Assembly: GCA_902582105.1 (NCBI GenBank)
Contig: CACHQT010000002.1
Location: 1-64,000 of the forward strand
Direction of reading: 5' to 3'
Length of the DNA stretch: 64,000 bases
From: an uncultured Pelagibacteraceae bacterium
GTDB lineage: Bacteria; Pseudomonadota; Alphaproteobacteria; Pelagibacterales; Pelagibacteraceae
Shown: positions 9,355 to 20,034 of the stretch, piece by piece
How positions within the stretch are numbered: position 1 is the stretch's first letter
Layout: each line of letters begins with the position of its first letter
Program-made: the position numbers and the translations under genes
Notes under the pieces: generated by a model
What the model saw: only the letters and a program-made list of their open reading frames with translations
Databases searched by the model: none
What the model was told of the DNA's origin: nothing

Positions 9355-10750
9355 TATTTTTGTTATATAAAATTTTATTTTTTAAAGTGTCAATATTGGC
9401 ACAAAGTTCTAAATCACTTTTTTTCAATTTTTCAATTGTTTTAACTGAATGTATAATAGTTGTATGATCTCTATTTGAAAATTCTCTACCTATCTCCGGT
9501 AATGATTTTGAGGTAAGAATTTTAGTTAGGTAAATTGCTGTTTGCCTCGGTCTTACCAAATACCTAGATCTTCTAGAAGATAACATTTCATTTTTACTTA
9601 TTTTAAAAAACTTACATACTAGTGACTGAATTTGATCGATCGTAACATTGTTTTCGGATAAATTTAGTAAATCTTTTAGTATAATTTTTGTTTCTGATAA
9701 ATTTGGCTCTTTGTTGTAAATTCTTGAAAATGAAACAACTCTATTTATTGCACCAACAATTTCTCTTATACTTGTTTTAACTTCAGTACTTATAAATTTT
9801 TTAACCTCTTCTGGTATATTAATTTGGATATAATTTAAAGTGCTTAGCTCCTCTATCTTAGTTTGTACAATTTTATATCTCAATTCAAAATCAGGTTTCT
9901 GAATATCAATAACTAATCCTCCTGAAAATCTAGATTTAATTCTTTCCTGAATTCTAGATAGTTTATTTGGTGCCCTATCTGCAGAAACTATAACTTGAGA
10001 ACCTTTTTCTATTAACGCATTAAATGTATGAAAAAACTCTTCTTGCATAGCTTCTTTACCATTCATAAATTGAATGTCATCAACTATCAATACATCGGTA
10101 TTTCTAAAATAATCTTTAAATTTTACCATTTCATTTGATTTTATAGACTTAACAAATTGGTACATAAATCTCTCAGCTGAAATAAACATTATTTTGTTAT
10201 TGTTTTTTAAAATAAAACCCATTGCATTTAACAAATGAGTTTTACCCATTCCAACTCCACCATAGATATAAAGTGGATTATAGTGCGCCAAATTCTCTGT
10301 TACTTTTTTTGATGCTTCAAACGCCAATTTATTACTTTGGCCAATAACAAAGTTATCAAAATTTTTATTCTGATCTATTCTGTTGTATTGTAAAAAACTA
10401 TCTTTAATAAATGATATATTTTTTTTTTCTACTTCAGAGCTTTTATTTTCTTTAGAATTTTCAAGATTTATTTCATCAATTTTAAGCTCAATTCTATTAA
10501 TATTTTTATTTAATTCTCTAATAACCCTCAAAATTTCATCTAAATATCTTGAAGTAATCCAATCCCTAATAAATCTCGTTGAAACAGACAGTAAAATATA
10601 ATTTTTAAATTCTTCTACGAAATTTATTTTTTTTAACCAACTTTCGAAAATATCATTACCAAAAGTACGTTTCATACGAACCTGTACTTCTCTCCAATCA
10701 ATTTTTTCTTGAGAAATATCTGCTGTGTTTTTTGATAAATTTTTGTTCAT
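9344..10750 (-). CDS. dnaA: Chromosomal replication initiator DnaA
   Basis: AAA+ ATPase that melts oriC. From the ATG at 10748-10750 the protein is 468 aa. In order it shows an N-terminal helicase-interaction domain (WREVQVRMKRTFG), the Walker A GGVGMGKTHL, Walker B VDDIQFM, sensor and arginine-finger region, and the DNA-binding signature GREFSNRDHTTIIHS. An in-frame TTG 39 nt upstream would add 13 residues (FLALTEVIPKKL and so on) unlike other DnaA N-termini, so the ATG is preferred. The 299-bp region upstream (10751-11049) holds only one near-consensus DnaA box, and no oriC could be identified there with confidence. Confidence 0.97.
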   Translation of the reverse strand: MNKNLSKNTADISQEKIDWREVQVRMKRTFGNDIFESWLKKINFVEEFKNYILLSVSTRFIRDWITSRYLDEILRVIRELNKNINRIELKIDEINLENSKENKSSEVEKKNISFIKDSFLQYNRIDQNKNFDNFVIGQSNKLAFEASKKVTENLAHYNPLYIYGGVGMGKTHLLNAMGFILKNNNKIMFISAERFMYQFVKSIKSNEMVKFKDYFRNTDVLIVDDIQFMNGKEAMQEEFFHTFNALIEKGSQVIVSADRAPNKLSRIQERIKSRFSGGLVIDIQKPDFELRYKIVQTKIEELSTLNYIQINIPEEVKKFISTEVKTSIREIVGAINRVVSFSRIYNKEPNLSETKIILKDLLNLSENNVTIDQIQSLVCKFFKISKNEMLSSRRSRYLVRPRQTAIYLTKILTSKSLPEIGREFSNRDHTTIIHSVKTIEKLKKSDLELCANIDTLKNKILYNKNNEI

Positions 10751-10933
10751 TAATTTTTTTGGAATAACTTCAGTTAAGGCTAAAAACAAAATTATGCAAT
10801 AAAATATTTTTAAATTTTAAAATAAAATAAAATCTATAAGTGCATTCATTTTTGTCTCAACCTATTGATGTAAAAAATTTTTAAATAAAAAATGAAATCT
10901 GTAGTGGTAAATAAAAATTTTAAGTAAAATAAT

Positions 10934-10970
10934 TTAAAAAAACTTGACATCAACATGTAGTAACAAGTTT
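10934..10970 (-). terminator. Candidate intrinsic terminator downstream of rpsT
   Basis: On the minus strand AAACTTG and CAAGTTT form a 7-bp outer stem (10964-10970 with 10940-10946). An inner ACAT/ATGT pairing is possible in the loop, and a run of T residues follows (10934-10939). It lies about 80 nt after the rpsT stop in the direction of transcription and before dnaA. The stem is AT-rich and weak, so this is tentative. The remainder of 10751-11049 is AT-rich with no recognisable gene. Confidence 0.4.
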
Positions 10971-11039
10971 AAAAAATAATTTTATATTTGGTATAAATAC
11001 TTTTGGTTGAGTAGTTGTTTTTTTTTAAATCAACTATAA

Positions 11040-11048
11040 GTGGATAAG
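11040..11048 (-). other. Near-consensus DnaA box
   Basis: The minus strand reads TTATCCACT with its start at 11047, eight of nine matches to TTATCCACA, between rpsT and dnaA just downstream of the rpsT stop. It could serve dnaA autoregulation. A single box is weak evidence in DNA this AT-rich, and no cluster was seen. Confidence 0.3.
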
Positions 11049-11049
11049 T

Positions 11050-11310
11050 TTACAAAGCTGATATTTTTTTCGTGATCCTTGAAACGTTTCTTGACGCATT
11101 TTTTCTCTTAACAAGACCTGTTTTAGCGACTCTCATTAGTTCCGAATTCAACTTAGGTAAGAATTTTAAAGCTTCTTGCTTCTTTTTTGAATCAATTAAA
11201 AGGTTCATTTTTTTTATAGCGTTCTTAAATTTACTTTTACGAGCTCTATTTACCGTTGTCTGTCGAGCAATTCTTCTTATTCTCTTAATAGCTGATTTTG
11301 TATTTGCCAT
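11050..11310 (-). CDS. rpsT: 30S ribosomal protein S20
   Basis: Primary 16S rRNA-binding protein of the small subunit. 86 aa, the usual size. The N-terminus MANTKSAIKRIRRIARQ is the S20 signature, and the protein is strongly basic, ending in RNVSRITKKISAL. It lies between mutM and dnaA, the common alphaproteobacterial order. A plausible promoter sits immediately upstream. The overlapping reading frame on the plus strand of about 88 codons is a shadow. Confidence 0.97.
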   Translation of the reverse strand: MANTKSAIKRIRRIARQTTVNRARKSKFKNAIKKMNLLIDSKKKQEALKFLPKLNSELMRVAKTGLVKRKNASRNVSRITKKISAL

Positions 11311-11319
11311 ACGCGCTGT

Positions 11320-11348
11320 GGTATATCCTGAGAATTAAATATGGTCAA
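11320..11348 (-). promoter_or_regulatory. Candidate rpsT promoter
   Basis: On the minus strand TTGACC (11343-11348) is followed after exactly 17 nt by TATACC (11320-11325), a reasonable sigma-70 match. A transcription start about 7 nt on would leave only a few nucleotides before the rpsT ATG (11308-11310), so the transcript would be nearly leaderless. Prediction only. Confidence 0.4.
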
Positions 11349-11360
11349 TAAAATAATAAA

Positions 11361-12224
11361 TTATTTTTGACAAGCGCTACAAAAAAAAGTTGATCTATTA
11401 GATATATATTTTTTTTTTATTAATCTTTTGCAATTTTTACTATAGCACTTCAAGTTTTCTCTTTGATAAACTTTGAATTCTTTCTGAAATCCACCCATAT
11501 AGCCTAATATATTTTTAAAATCTCTAATACTTGATCCACCTTTTTGAATAGATTTTTTAAGAACATATTTTGAAAAATAAATAATTTTTTTGCACTCTTC
11601 GATAGATAGTATTTTTCCTTTTTTAAAAGGTTTTATTTTACAAAGATATAATATTTCACTTGCATATATATTACCAATTCCCGATACGAATTTTTGATCA
11701 ATTAAAAAATTTTTAATATTCTTGTTTTTACCTTTGAAATATTTTCTTATATATTGTAAATTGAATTTTTTACTAAAAGGTTCTGGTCCAAAATTTTTAA
11801 ATATTTTGAATAATTCATTTCTATTTTTTACTAACTTAAAAAAACCAAATCTCCTTGGATCATTATAAATAATTTTAAATTCATTGAAGTGAATTTCAAT
11901 ATGATTATGTTTCTTTGGAAGTATTTGGGATTGGTAAAAACTAGTATTCGTATACTCTTTTTTTTTATTTTTTTCTATTAAATGAATCGTCCCTGTCATA
12001 CCTAAATGTATTATACAAAAGGTATTGTCCTTAAAATTAATTATTAAATATTTTGAAAATCTAGATATTTTTTTTATTACTTTTTTAAGGAGTTCTTTTT
12101 CAAATTCTGAAGTTATTTTGAACCTAAGATTTCTGTTTCTTACTACTACTCTTTGAATTTTTTTTAATTTAATCTTTTTATCAAGCGATTGCTTAACTAT
12201 TTCTACTTCTGGTAATTCTGGCAT
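11361..12224 (-). CDS. mutM: Formamidopyrimidine-DNA glycosylase
   Basis: Bifunctional glycosylase/AP lyase removing 8-oxoguanine and FaPy lesions. The N-terminus MPELPEVE supplies the catalytic Pro and Glu. The H2TH segment region QKFVSGIGNIYASEILY and a C-terminal zinc finger (C-x4-C then C-x2-C, ending CSACQK) are present. 287 aa, in the normal range. It is divergent from ubiE across 37 bp. This is base-excision repair next to replication genes; nth lies at 51767. Confidence 0.96.
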   Translation of the reverse strand: MPELPEVEIVKQSLDKKIKLKKIQRVVVRNRNLRFKITSEFEKELLKKVIKKISRFSKYLIINFKDNTFCIIHLGMTGTIHLIEKNKKKEYTNTSFYQSQILPKKHNHIEIHFNEFKIIYNDPRRFGFFKLVKNRNELFKIFKNFGPEPFSKKFNLQYIRKYFKGKNKNIKNFLIDQKFVSGIGNIYASEILYLCKIKPFKKGKILSIEECKKIIYFSKYVLKKSIQKGGSSIRDFKNILGYMGGFQKEFKVYQRENLKCYSKNCKRLIKKKYISNRSTFFCSACQK

Positions 12225-12261
12225 TTCACACTATATTAATAATCATAAAAATTTATTTAAT

Positions 12262-12969
12262 ATGCAACAATATCTTCAAAATAAAAAAGGGCTAGTTGAT
12301 AAAGTTTTCAATAGAGTATTTGATAAGTACGATTTAATGAATGATTTTATGTCTTTTGGAGTTCATAGAATCTGGAAAAAAGATTTTATTTTATCTATGA
12401 ACCCTTCAAAAGGAAAAAGTTTGATAGATGTGGCATGTGGAACTGGTGATATAGCAAAACTTTATTTAGATTTGACAAATAAAAATGAAAAAATTTTTTG
12501 TATAGACCCCAATAAAGGTATGATTGATAAAGGCAAAAAAAAATTAGTAAATTATAAAAATATCAAATGGTTATTAGGTACAGCTGAAAATTTACCTGTA
12601 AAAAATAATTCTTTTGATTTTTATACAATAAGTTTTGGATTAAGAAATACAAAAAATTTAAACAAAGCATTATCAGAAGCTTATCGAGTTTTAAAACCTG
12701 GTGGACGATTTTTATGCCTTGAGTTCTCAAAAATAGATAATGAAAATCTAAATATTGTTTACAAAAATTATTCAAAAATTATTCCCAAAATTGGAAAGGC
12801 TATTGTTGGTGATAAAAAGCCTTACGAGTATTTAATAAAAAGTATTGAAAAATTTGTTAATCAAAATCAGTTAATAGATCTTTTGAAAAAAAATAAGTTT
12901 GAGAATTGTAAATATAGAAATTTATCTGGAGGTATTGTTGCAATACACTCTGGTTGGAAAATAAAATGA
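12262..12969 (+). CDS. ubiE: Ubiquinone/menaquinone C-methyltransferase
   Basis: SAM-dependent C-methyltransferase of ubiquinone biosynthesis. The 235-aa protein has the family start VDKVFNRVFDKYDLMNDFMS, the SAM motif LIDVACGTGDIA and the ubiE signature YRVLKPGGRFLCLEFS. Its TGA overlaps the ubiB ATG (ATGA), so the two quinone genes are translationally coupled. Together with coq7 (2916) this window contributes several ubiquinone genes. Confidence 0.96.
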   Translation: MQQYLQNKKGLVDKVFNRVFDKYDLMNDFMSFGVHRIWKKDFILSMNPSKGKSLIDVACGTGDIAKLYLDLTNKNEKIFCIDPNKGMIDKGKKKLVNYKNIKWLLGTAENLPVKNNSFDFYTISFGLRNTKNLNKALSEAYRVLKPGGRFLCLEFSKIDNENLNIVYKNYSKIIPKIGKAIVGDKKPYEYLIKSIEKFVNQNQLIDLLKKNKFENCKYRNLSGGIVAIHSGWKIK

Positions 12970-14534
12970 TAAAAAGATTTGTTATATTATTTAAAATTGG
13001 AAGAAAATTAGCTCAATCTGGAATTTTAGATATTTTTTCAAAATTTCATGAAGTTCCAAAATCTATAAGGTTTTTGTTTTATCTTCTGTCTTTCTCTTTA
13101 AAAAAAAGAGATGAGATTAACTTTAATATCGATGAAAAAGAAAGATTATCAAGTTCATTACAGTCAATGGGAACTACTTTTATAAAGCTCGGTCAATTTT
13201 TGGCTACACGCCCTGATATTATTGGTGAAGATTTATCTAAACAACTTGAAACACTCCAAGATAAGCTTCCACCTTTTTCACTATCTGAAGCAAAGAATAT
13301 AATTAAAAAGGATTTAGGCGATCAAATGTTTAATTCAATAATTAATTTAAGTGAACCAGTTGCGGCCGCTTCTATAGCTCAAGTACATAAAGCTCAGATA
13401 GATGACAATGGAACAATTAAAGATGTTGCAGTAAAAATTTTAAGACCTCAAATTAAAAAAATATTTAATGATGAAATTGATGCGCTAATGTTTTTTGCCT
13501 ATATAATAGAGTCGCTGATAAAAAAAACTAAGAGATTAAAATTAGTTGAAGTTACATTTCTTTTAAAACAGATTACAAATCATGAGATGGATTTAAGATT
13601 CGAGGCTGCTGCAGCAAATGAATATGCTGAAAATACAAAAAATGATTTAGGTTTTAAAGTTCCTAGTATCTACTGGAATTTTACAAGTGAAAATGTAATG
13701 ACGTTAGATTGGATTGAAGGGAATTCGATTCGTGAAACTGAAGTTTTACAAAGCCAAAATATTGATACAAATAAAATTGCAACAGATATTATACAACATT
13801 TTTTAAGACATGCTGTAAGGGATGGTTTTTTTCATGCTGATATGCATCAAGGAAATATTTTTGTAGATAAGAATGGACAAATAATACCAATAGACTTTGG
13901 TATAATGGGAAGATTGGATAAATTAAACAAAAGATTTTTAGCTGAAATTTTGTATGGTTTTATTCAAAGAGACTATAAAAAGGTCGCTGAGGTCCATCTT
14001 GCTGCTGGATTAGTTCCAAAAAATGTGCCTGTTGATGAATTATCGCAAGCGTTAAGATCTATTGGTGAGCCAATTTTTGGACAAACCGTGAAAGATATTT
14101 CTGGTGGAAAACTATTAAAACAACTTTTTGATGTAACAGAAAAATTTAATATGCAAACCCAACCACAACTATTATTATTACAAAAGACTATGGTAGTAGT
14201 TGAGGGTGTTGCTAGAAAGTTAAATCCAAACACAAATATTTGGGAAACATCAAAACCAGTTTTAGAAAATTGGCTTAAAGAAACAAAAGATCCAATCAAC
14301 ACTCTTAATGATACTCTAAAAAGTACATCAGAAGTTTTGAAAAAGTTACCTGAATTTCCCGAAATAATGGATAAAGCAAATCAAGCCTTAAGTTTTTTAG
14401 CCAGTGGTCAAATACCACAAAATTCAAATTCTTATAATGCTTTAAATGAAGCTAAATCAGAAATAATTGCTTTTAGAAACCAAGCAGCTATTAGTTTATT
14501 ATTACTTGTAATTATAGGCCTATTAGTATTTTAA
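12966..14534 (+). CDS. ubiB: UbiB, atypical kinase/ATPase of ubiquinone biosynthesis
   Basis: ABC1/ADCK/UbiB family protein needed for ubiquinone synthesis, anchored in the inner membrane. From the ATG at 12966 it is 522 aa; an upstream in-frame TTG at 12954 lies inside ubiE and is not favoured because ATGA coupling fits better. Visible are the KxGQ motif in FIKLGQFLATRPD, the Ala-rich loop AAASIAQVHKA, the catalytic HADMHQGN and metal-binding DFGIMG, and a C-terminal hydrophobic segment (last 20 residues) that would anchor it. Confidence 0.95.
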   Translation: MIKRFVILFKIGRKLAQSGILDIFSKFHEVPKSIRFLFYLLSFSLKKRDEINFNIDEKERLSSSLQSMGTTFIKLGQFLATRPDIIGEDLSKQLETLQDKLPPFSLSEAKNIIKKDLGDQMFNSIINLSEPVAAASIAQVHKAQIDDNGTIKDVAVKILRPQIKKIFNDEIDALMFFAYIIESLIKKTKRLKLVEVTFLLKQITNHEMDLRFEAAAANEYAENTKNDLGFKVPSIYWNFTSENVMTLDWIEGNSIRETEVLQSQNIDTNKIATDIIQHFLRHAVRDGFFHADMHQGNIFVDKNGQIIPIDFGIMGRLDKLNKRFLAEILYGFIQRDYKKVAEVHLAAGLVPKNVPVDELSQALRSIGEPIFGQTVKDISGGKLLKQLFDVTEKFNMQTQPQLLLLQKTMVVVEGVARKLNPNTNIWETSKPVLENWLKETKDPINTLNDTLKSTSEVLKKLPEFPEIMDKANQALSFLASGQIPQNSNSYNALNEAKSEIIAFRNQAAISLLLLVIIGLLVF

Positions 14535-14542
14535 TTTGATCG

Positions 14543-15742
14543 ATGAATAATTTTTTAAATAAAAAAATACTTTTGATTATATGTGGGGGTATTTCTGCAT
14601 ATAAAAGTTTGGAGTTAATCAGGTCTCTAAAGAAGAAGGGGGCACAAATTAAAACTATATTAACTAAAAGCGCAAAACAATTTGTTACTCCATTGTCAGT
14701 AAGCTCCCTCTCACAAGAAAAAGTCTATGACGATCTATTTAGTTTAGAAAATGAAACTGAAATGGATCATATATCTTTATCAAGATGGTCTGACATTATA
14801 ATTGTGGCCCCAGCAACTGCAAATACAATAGCTAAAATAAGTTCAGGTTCTTCGGATGATTTAGCTTCAACAGTCATACTAGCATCTAACAAACATATAT
14901 TTTTGGTTCCAGCGATGAATGTAAGAATGTGGGAACATCCTTCAACTAAAGAAAACTTGGTTAAATTAAAAAATTATGGTTTCAGTTTTATTGGACCTGA
15001 AATAGGGGATATGGCATGTGGAGAATTTGGTGAAGGCAAAATGTCTGAACCAAAAATAATTGAAGAAAAAATTGAAATCTATTTTAAAAATTTATCAAAA
15101 AATAAGAAATATAAGGCACTTGTTACAGCGGGCCCAACACATGAATATATAGATCCAGTTAGATTTATTTCAAATAAGTCAAGTGGAAAACAAGGATATG
15201 CATTAGCAAAGTCTTTATCAAAAAAAGGTTTTGAAACTACTTTAATATCTGGGCCGACAAGCTTGAAAGTAGAGAAAGATATAAATTTAATCAAAGTTGA
15301 AACTGCAGAAGAGATGTTTCGGGCAACACAAAATAGCTTGCCCGTTGATGTTGCTATATTTTCAGCAGCTGTAGGTGATTATAAAGCAAAAGAAATTTCT
15401 AAGGAAAAAATAAAAAAAGAAGATAAGATTAATCTAGTATTAGAAAAAAATGTAGATATTCTTAACTATATTTCAAACCATAATTCTTTAAGACCAAAAC
15501 TTGTTATTGGTTTTGCTGCAGAAACAAATAATTTAGAAAATTATTCAAACAAAAAACTTAATGAAAAAAATTGTGATTGGATAATAGCAAATGATGTATC
15601 TAATAAAAAAATTGGCTTTGACTCAGATTTTAATGAAATTTCAATTTTTTATAAAAATAGTAAAAAAGAAAAAATTTCATACAAATCTAAATCTGATATA
15701 TCGGATGAAGTAGTGGAAAAAATTATTAATCATTTAAACTAA
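14543..15742 (+). CDS. coaBC: Bifunctional phosphopantothenoylcysteine decarboxylase/synthetase
   Basis: Two consecutive steps of coenzyme A synthesis. The CoaC flavoprotein half (about 1-185) shows GGISAYKSLEL, PAMNVRMWEHP and the catalytic-Cys segment ACGEFGEGKM. The CoaB half (about 190-399) begins TAGPTHEYIDPVRFISN and continues SSGKQGYALA. Total 399 aa, usual for the fused protein. Its TAA overlaps the dut ATG by one nucleotide. The ubiB-coaBC-dut order is widely conserved in alphaproteobacteria. Confidence 0.96.
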   Translation: MNNFLNKKILLIICGGISAYKSLELIRSLKKKGAQIKTILTKSAKQFVTPLSVSSLSQEKVYDDLFSLENETEMDHISLSRWSDIIIVAPATANTIAKISSGSSDDLASTVILASNKHIFLVPAMNVRMWEHPSTKENLVKLKNYGFSFIGPEIGDMACGEFGEGKMSEPKIIEEKIEIYFKNLSKNKKYKALVTAGPTHEYIDPVRFISNKSSGKQGYALAKSLSKKGFETTLISGPTSLKVEKDINLIKVETAEEMFRATQNSLPVDVAIFSAAVGDYKAKEISKEKIKKEDKINLVLEKNVDILNYISNHNSLRPKLVIGFAAETNNLENYSNKKLNEKNCDWIIANDVSNKKIGFDSDFNEISIFYKNSKKEKISYKSKSDISDEVVEKIINHLN

Positions 15743-16179
15743 TGGTTAAAGTTTTTATTAAAAAGTTAAATCCTTATGTAAAATTACCTTCTTACAAAAC
15801 GAGTGGTGCATCTGGTATGGATTTAATGGCGTTTATAGAAGAACCAATAGAGCTTAAACCAGGCAAATCATGTCTTGTACCAACTGGATTATCCTTAGCT
15901 TTTTCTAATGAATATGAGATTCAAATTAGACCTAGATCAGGACTTGCTGCAAAAAATAATATTACTGTTCTAAACACACCAGGAACAATCGATAGTGATT
16001 ATAGAGGAGAACTAAAAATCATTTTATTTAATCATGGAAGTGAAAATTTTATTATTAATAATAGTGATAGGGTTGCTCAAATGGTTTTAACTCCAATTAA
16101 TAAAATGGAAATAGAAGAGACAAATGAACTTCCAGAAACAACAAGAGGTGAGGGAGGTTTTGGTTCAACTGGTAAATGA
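15742..16179 (+). CDS. dut: dUTP diphosphatase
   Basis: Trimeric dUTPase hydrolysing dUTP to dUMP, limiting uracil in DNA and feeding dTMP synthesis. 145 aa with all five motifs in order: ASGMDL, RPRSGLAAKN, TPGTIDSDYRGE, RVAQMVL and the C-terminal arm RGEGGFGSTGK. It overlaps coaBC by 1 nt and the next gene by 4 nt (ATGA). Confidence 0.97.
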   Translation: MVKVFIKKLNPYVKLPSYKTSGASGMDLMAFIEEPIELKPGKSCLVPTGLSLAFSNEYEIQIRPRSGLAAKNNITVLNTPGTIDSDYRGELKIILFNHGSENFIINNSDRVAQMVLTPINKMEIEETNELPETTRGEGGFGSTGK

Positions 16180-16913
16180 GCAATAATTTAAGTAAATCTC
16201 AAATTGAAAGATTTTCAAGACAATTAGTTCTTAAAAATGTAGGAGCTACAGGACAAAAAAAAATTTTAAATTCCAAAATTTTGATTGTTGGTATGGGAGG
16301 CTTGGGATGTCCGGCTTCAGAAAATTTAATCAGAGCTGGAGTTGGATCAATTGGTCTAGTAGATAACGATATTGTCAATCTTTCAAATATTCATAGACAG
16401 AGTTTATTTAATTCTAAGGATATTAAAAAATCAAAAGTTAGTGTAGCAGCTAAAAAACTTAAAGATATTAATCCTAATATTAAGATTAAAACATTTAACA
16501 TAAGACTAAACGAAAAAAATATAAAAAACATAATTCGAAATTATGATCTTGTTATTGATGGATCAGATAATTTTAAAACTAAATTCCTTGTTAATGATTA
16601 TTGTTCAAAATTCAAAAAAAAACTAGTTACAGGTGCGATAAGTAAATTTGATGGGCATGTATTTACATTTGATTTCAAAGATAAGAATACAGCATCTCTA
16701 AAAAGTTTTTATCAAGAAGATGAAATTTCAGATGATATTTTAAATTGTGAGTTTGAGGGTGTTCTTGGAACAACAGCATCAATTGTTGGCGCAACTCAAG
16801 CAAACGAGGCTCTAAAAATGATAATAGAAATTGGTCAAAACTTAAAAAATCAATTATTAATAATAGACTTATTAAATCTAAACTTTAGAAAAGTTAAGTT
16901 TAAAAAAAAATAA
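16176..16913 (+). CDS. ThiF/MoeB/HesA family adenylyltransferase (E1-like)
   Basis: E1-like enzyme that adenylates the C-terminal Gly-Gly of a ubiquitin-like sulfur carrier such as ThiS or MoaD. 245 aa: Rossmann motif GMGGLGCPASENLIRAG, VDNDIVNLSNIHRQ and DGSDNF are present. No C-terminal rhodanese domain. The paired CxxC zinc motifs of typical MoeB/ThiF are not evident, so partner and pathway (thiamine thiazole or molybdopterin) cannot be fixed. No ThiS or MoaD gene lies nearby. It is ATGA-coupled to dut. A ThiE-like gene is at 55824 but far away. Confidence 0.85.
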   Translation: MSNNLSKSQIERFSRQLVLKNVGATGQKKILNSKILIVGMGGLGCPASENLIRAGVGSIGLVDNDIVNLSNIHRQSLFNSKDIKKSKVSVAAKKLKDINPNIKIKTFNIRLNEKNIKNIIRNYDLVIDGSDNFKTKFLVNDYCSKFKKKLVTGAISKFDGHVFTFDFKDKNTASLKSFYQEDEISDDILNCEFEGVLGTTASIVGATQANEALKMIIEIGQNLKNQLLIIDLLNLNFRKVKFKKK

Positions 16914-16930
16914 ATATCAAACTCTAGTTA

Positions 16931-17374
16931 ATGAAAAAATTTTTAATTTTATTTTTTATATTAATCTACCTTCCTTCTTTCTCTTTTTCAGACGATTATT
17001 TTCTTTCTTTAAAAAAAAATAAGGTAAATGTTAGATATGGTCCTGGATTCGACTACGAAGTAAAGTATATATACAGAAAAACTAATTTACCTCTCAAAGT
17101 AATTGATAAAAAAGAAAATTTTACAAAAATAATAGACCTAAAAAAAAATAGTGGTTGGATACATATTTCTCAATTAAAAAAATCAAAATCTTTCATAGTC
17201 ACTAAAAATAAAATATTATTTAAAAAACCGTCAAATTTCTCAAAACCAATTGCAAGAATTCAGAAGGGCAGATTACTTCTATACAAGGATTGTAAAAAAA
17301 AATGGTGTAATGTAAAAACAGGAGGTTTTAGTGGCTGGATCAAAACAGACAACTTGTGGGGTAAAACAGAATAA
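16931..17374 (+). CDS. Periplasmic SH3-domain protein
   Basis: Secreted 147-aa protein. The N-terminus is a signal peptide (MKKFLILFFILIYLPSFSFS), followed by bacterial SH3-like repeats: KVNVRYGPGFDYEVKYIY, GWIHISQL and, in the second half, WCNVKTGGFSGWIKTDNLWG. Proteins of this kind (SH3_4/DUF1058-like) are common in alphaproteobacteria and are assumed to bind cell-wall or surface ligands. Last gene of the rightward ubiE run, 17 bp after the E1-like gene. Function unknown. Confidence 0.85.
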   Translation: MKKFLILFFILIYLPSFSFSDDYFLSLKKNKVNVRYGPGFDYEVKYIYRKTNLPLKVIDKKENFTKIIDLKKNSGWIHISQLKKSKSFIVTKNKILFKKPSNFSKPIARIQKGRLLLYKDCKKKWCNVKTGGFSGWIKTDNLWGKTE

Positions 17375-17403
17375 AGTATTTTACTAATTCAGTTTAACTA
17401 AGT

Positions 17404-17580
17404 TTATCTTGTAACGCAAATATCTTTGATTACAGGTACATTTGCACAATCAGAACATTTTGTCGTTTGGACAATACAACCATCATCAAGAACTTTTACA
17501 TCAACAACTCTATCACACTTCGAACAAGTAGACGAAATGGATAAACCACATTTTTTACAATTATATGTTTCAGTTTTCAT
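17404..17580 (-). CDS. Small eight-cysteine zinc-ribbon-like protein, 58 aa
   Basis: A 58-codon gene starting at the ATG 17578-17580. It contains C8-x2-C11 (NCKKCG), C19-x2-C22 (CSKC), C35, C42-x2-C45 (KCSDC) and C55. This is a dense metal-ligand pattern typical of zinc ribbons or small metal/redox proteins, with no signal peptide or membrane segment. I do not recognise the family. Upstream, between it and katG, are two exact copies of a Fur-box-like 15-mer (17627-17641 and 17677-17691), so an iron-responsive role is a fair inference. It could be cotranscribed with katG but probably has its own promoter. Confidence 0.72.
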   Translation of the reverse strand: MKTETYNCKKCGLSISSTCSKCDRVVDVKVLDDGCIVQTTKCSDCANVPVIKDICVTR

Positions 17581-17626
17581 AATATTAAAATAAGAATTGT
17601 TTTTATTTTTTCAATTAAATTCAGTG

Positions 17627-17641
17627 TTAATGATAATCGTT
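17627..17641 (-). promoter_or_regulatory. Fur-box-like direct repeat, copy 1
   Basis: TTAATGATAATCGTT on the plus strand, identical to the copy at 17677-17691. The extended segment from 17629 matches AATGATAATCATTATC of the classical Fur consensus at 13 of 16 positions. It lies about 50 bp upstream of the 58-aa Cys protein start. A fur gene is present at 35350. Confidence 0.5.
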
Positions 17642-17676
17642 TGCAAAAAAACTTTTAAAATTTGGGAAAATTACTT

Positions 17677-17691
17677 TTAATGATAATCGTT
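17677..17691 (-). promoter_or_regulatory. Fur-box-like direct repeat, copy 2
   Basis: Second exact copy of TTAATGATAATCGTT, 50 bp from the first, a distance close to a whole number of helical turns. Including flanks, 14 of 16 positions match AATGATAATCATTATC. It lies between the katG stop and the 58-aa gene. Confidence 0.5.
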
Positions 17692-17711
17692 CTCAATGAT
17701 TTTTTTTTAAT

Positions 17712-19982
<2,271 letters not shown>

Positions 19983-20034
19983 TAATGCAAAAATGTCTCG
20001 GTAAGATTTAATTTTTTTGTAATATTTTAAAAAA

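Noticed and set aside
10751..10789. N-terminal extension of dnaA from a TTG at 10789
   Set aside because: The added 13 residues do not look like DnaA, and an ATG at 10750 gives a normal N-terminus.
10944..10983. Plus-strand TTGACA promoter in the dnaA-rpsT gap
   Set aside because: No -10 hexamer at usual spacing and it would point into the 3' end of rpsT; better explained as part of a hairpin.
11072..11338. 88-codon plus-strand frame over rpsT
   Set aside because: Antisense of a well-supported ribosomal protein gene; no motifs.
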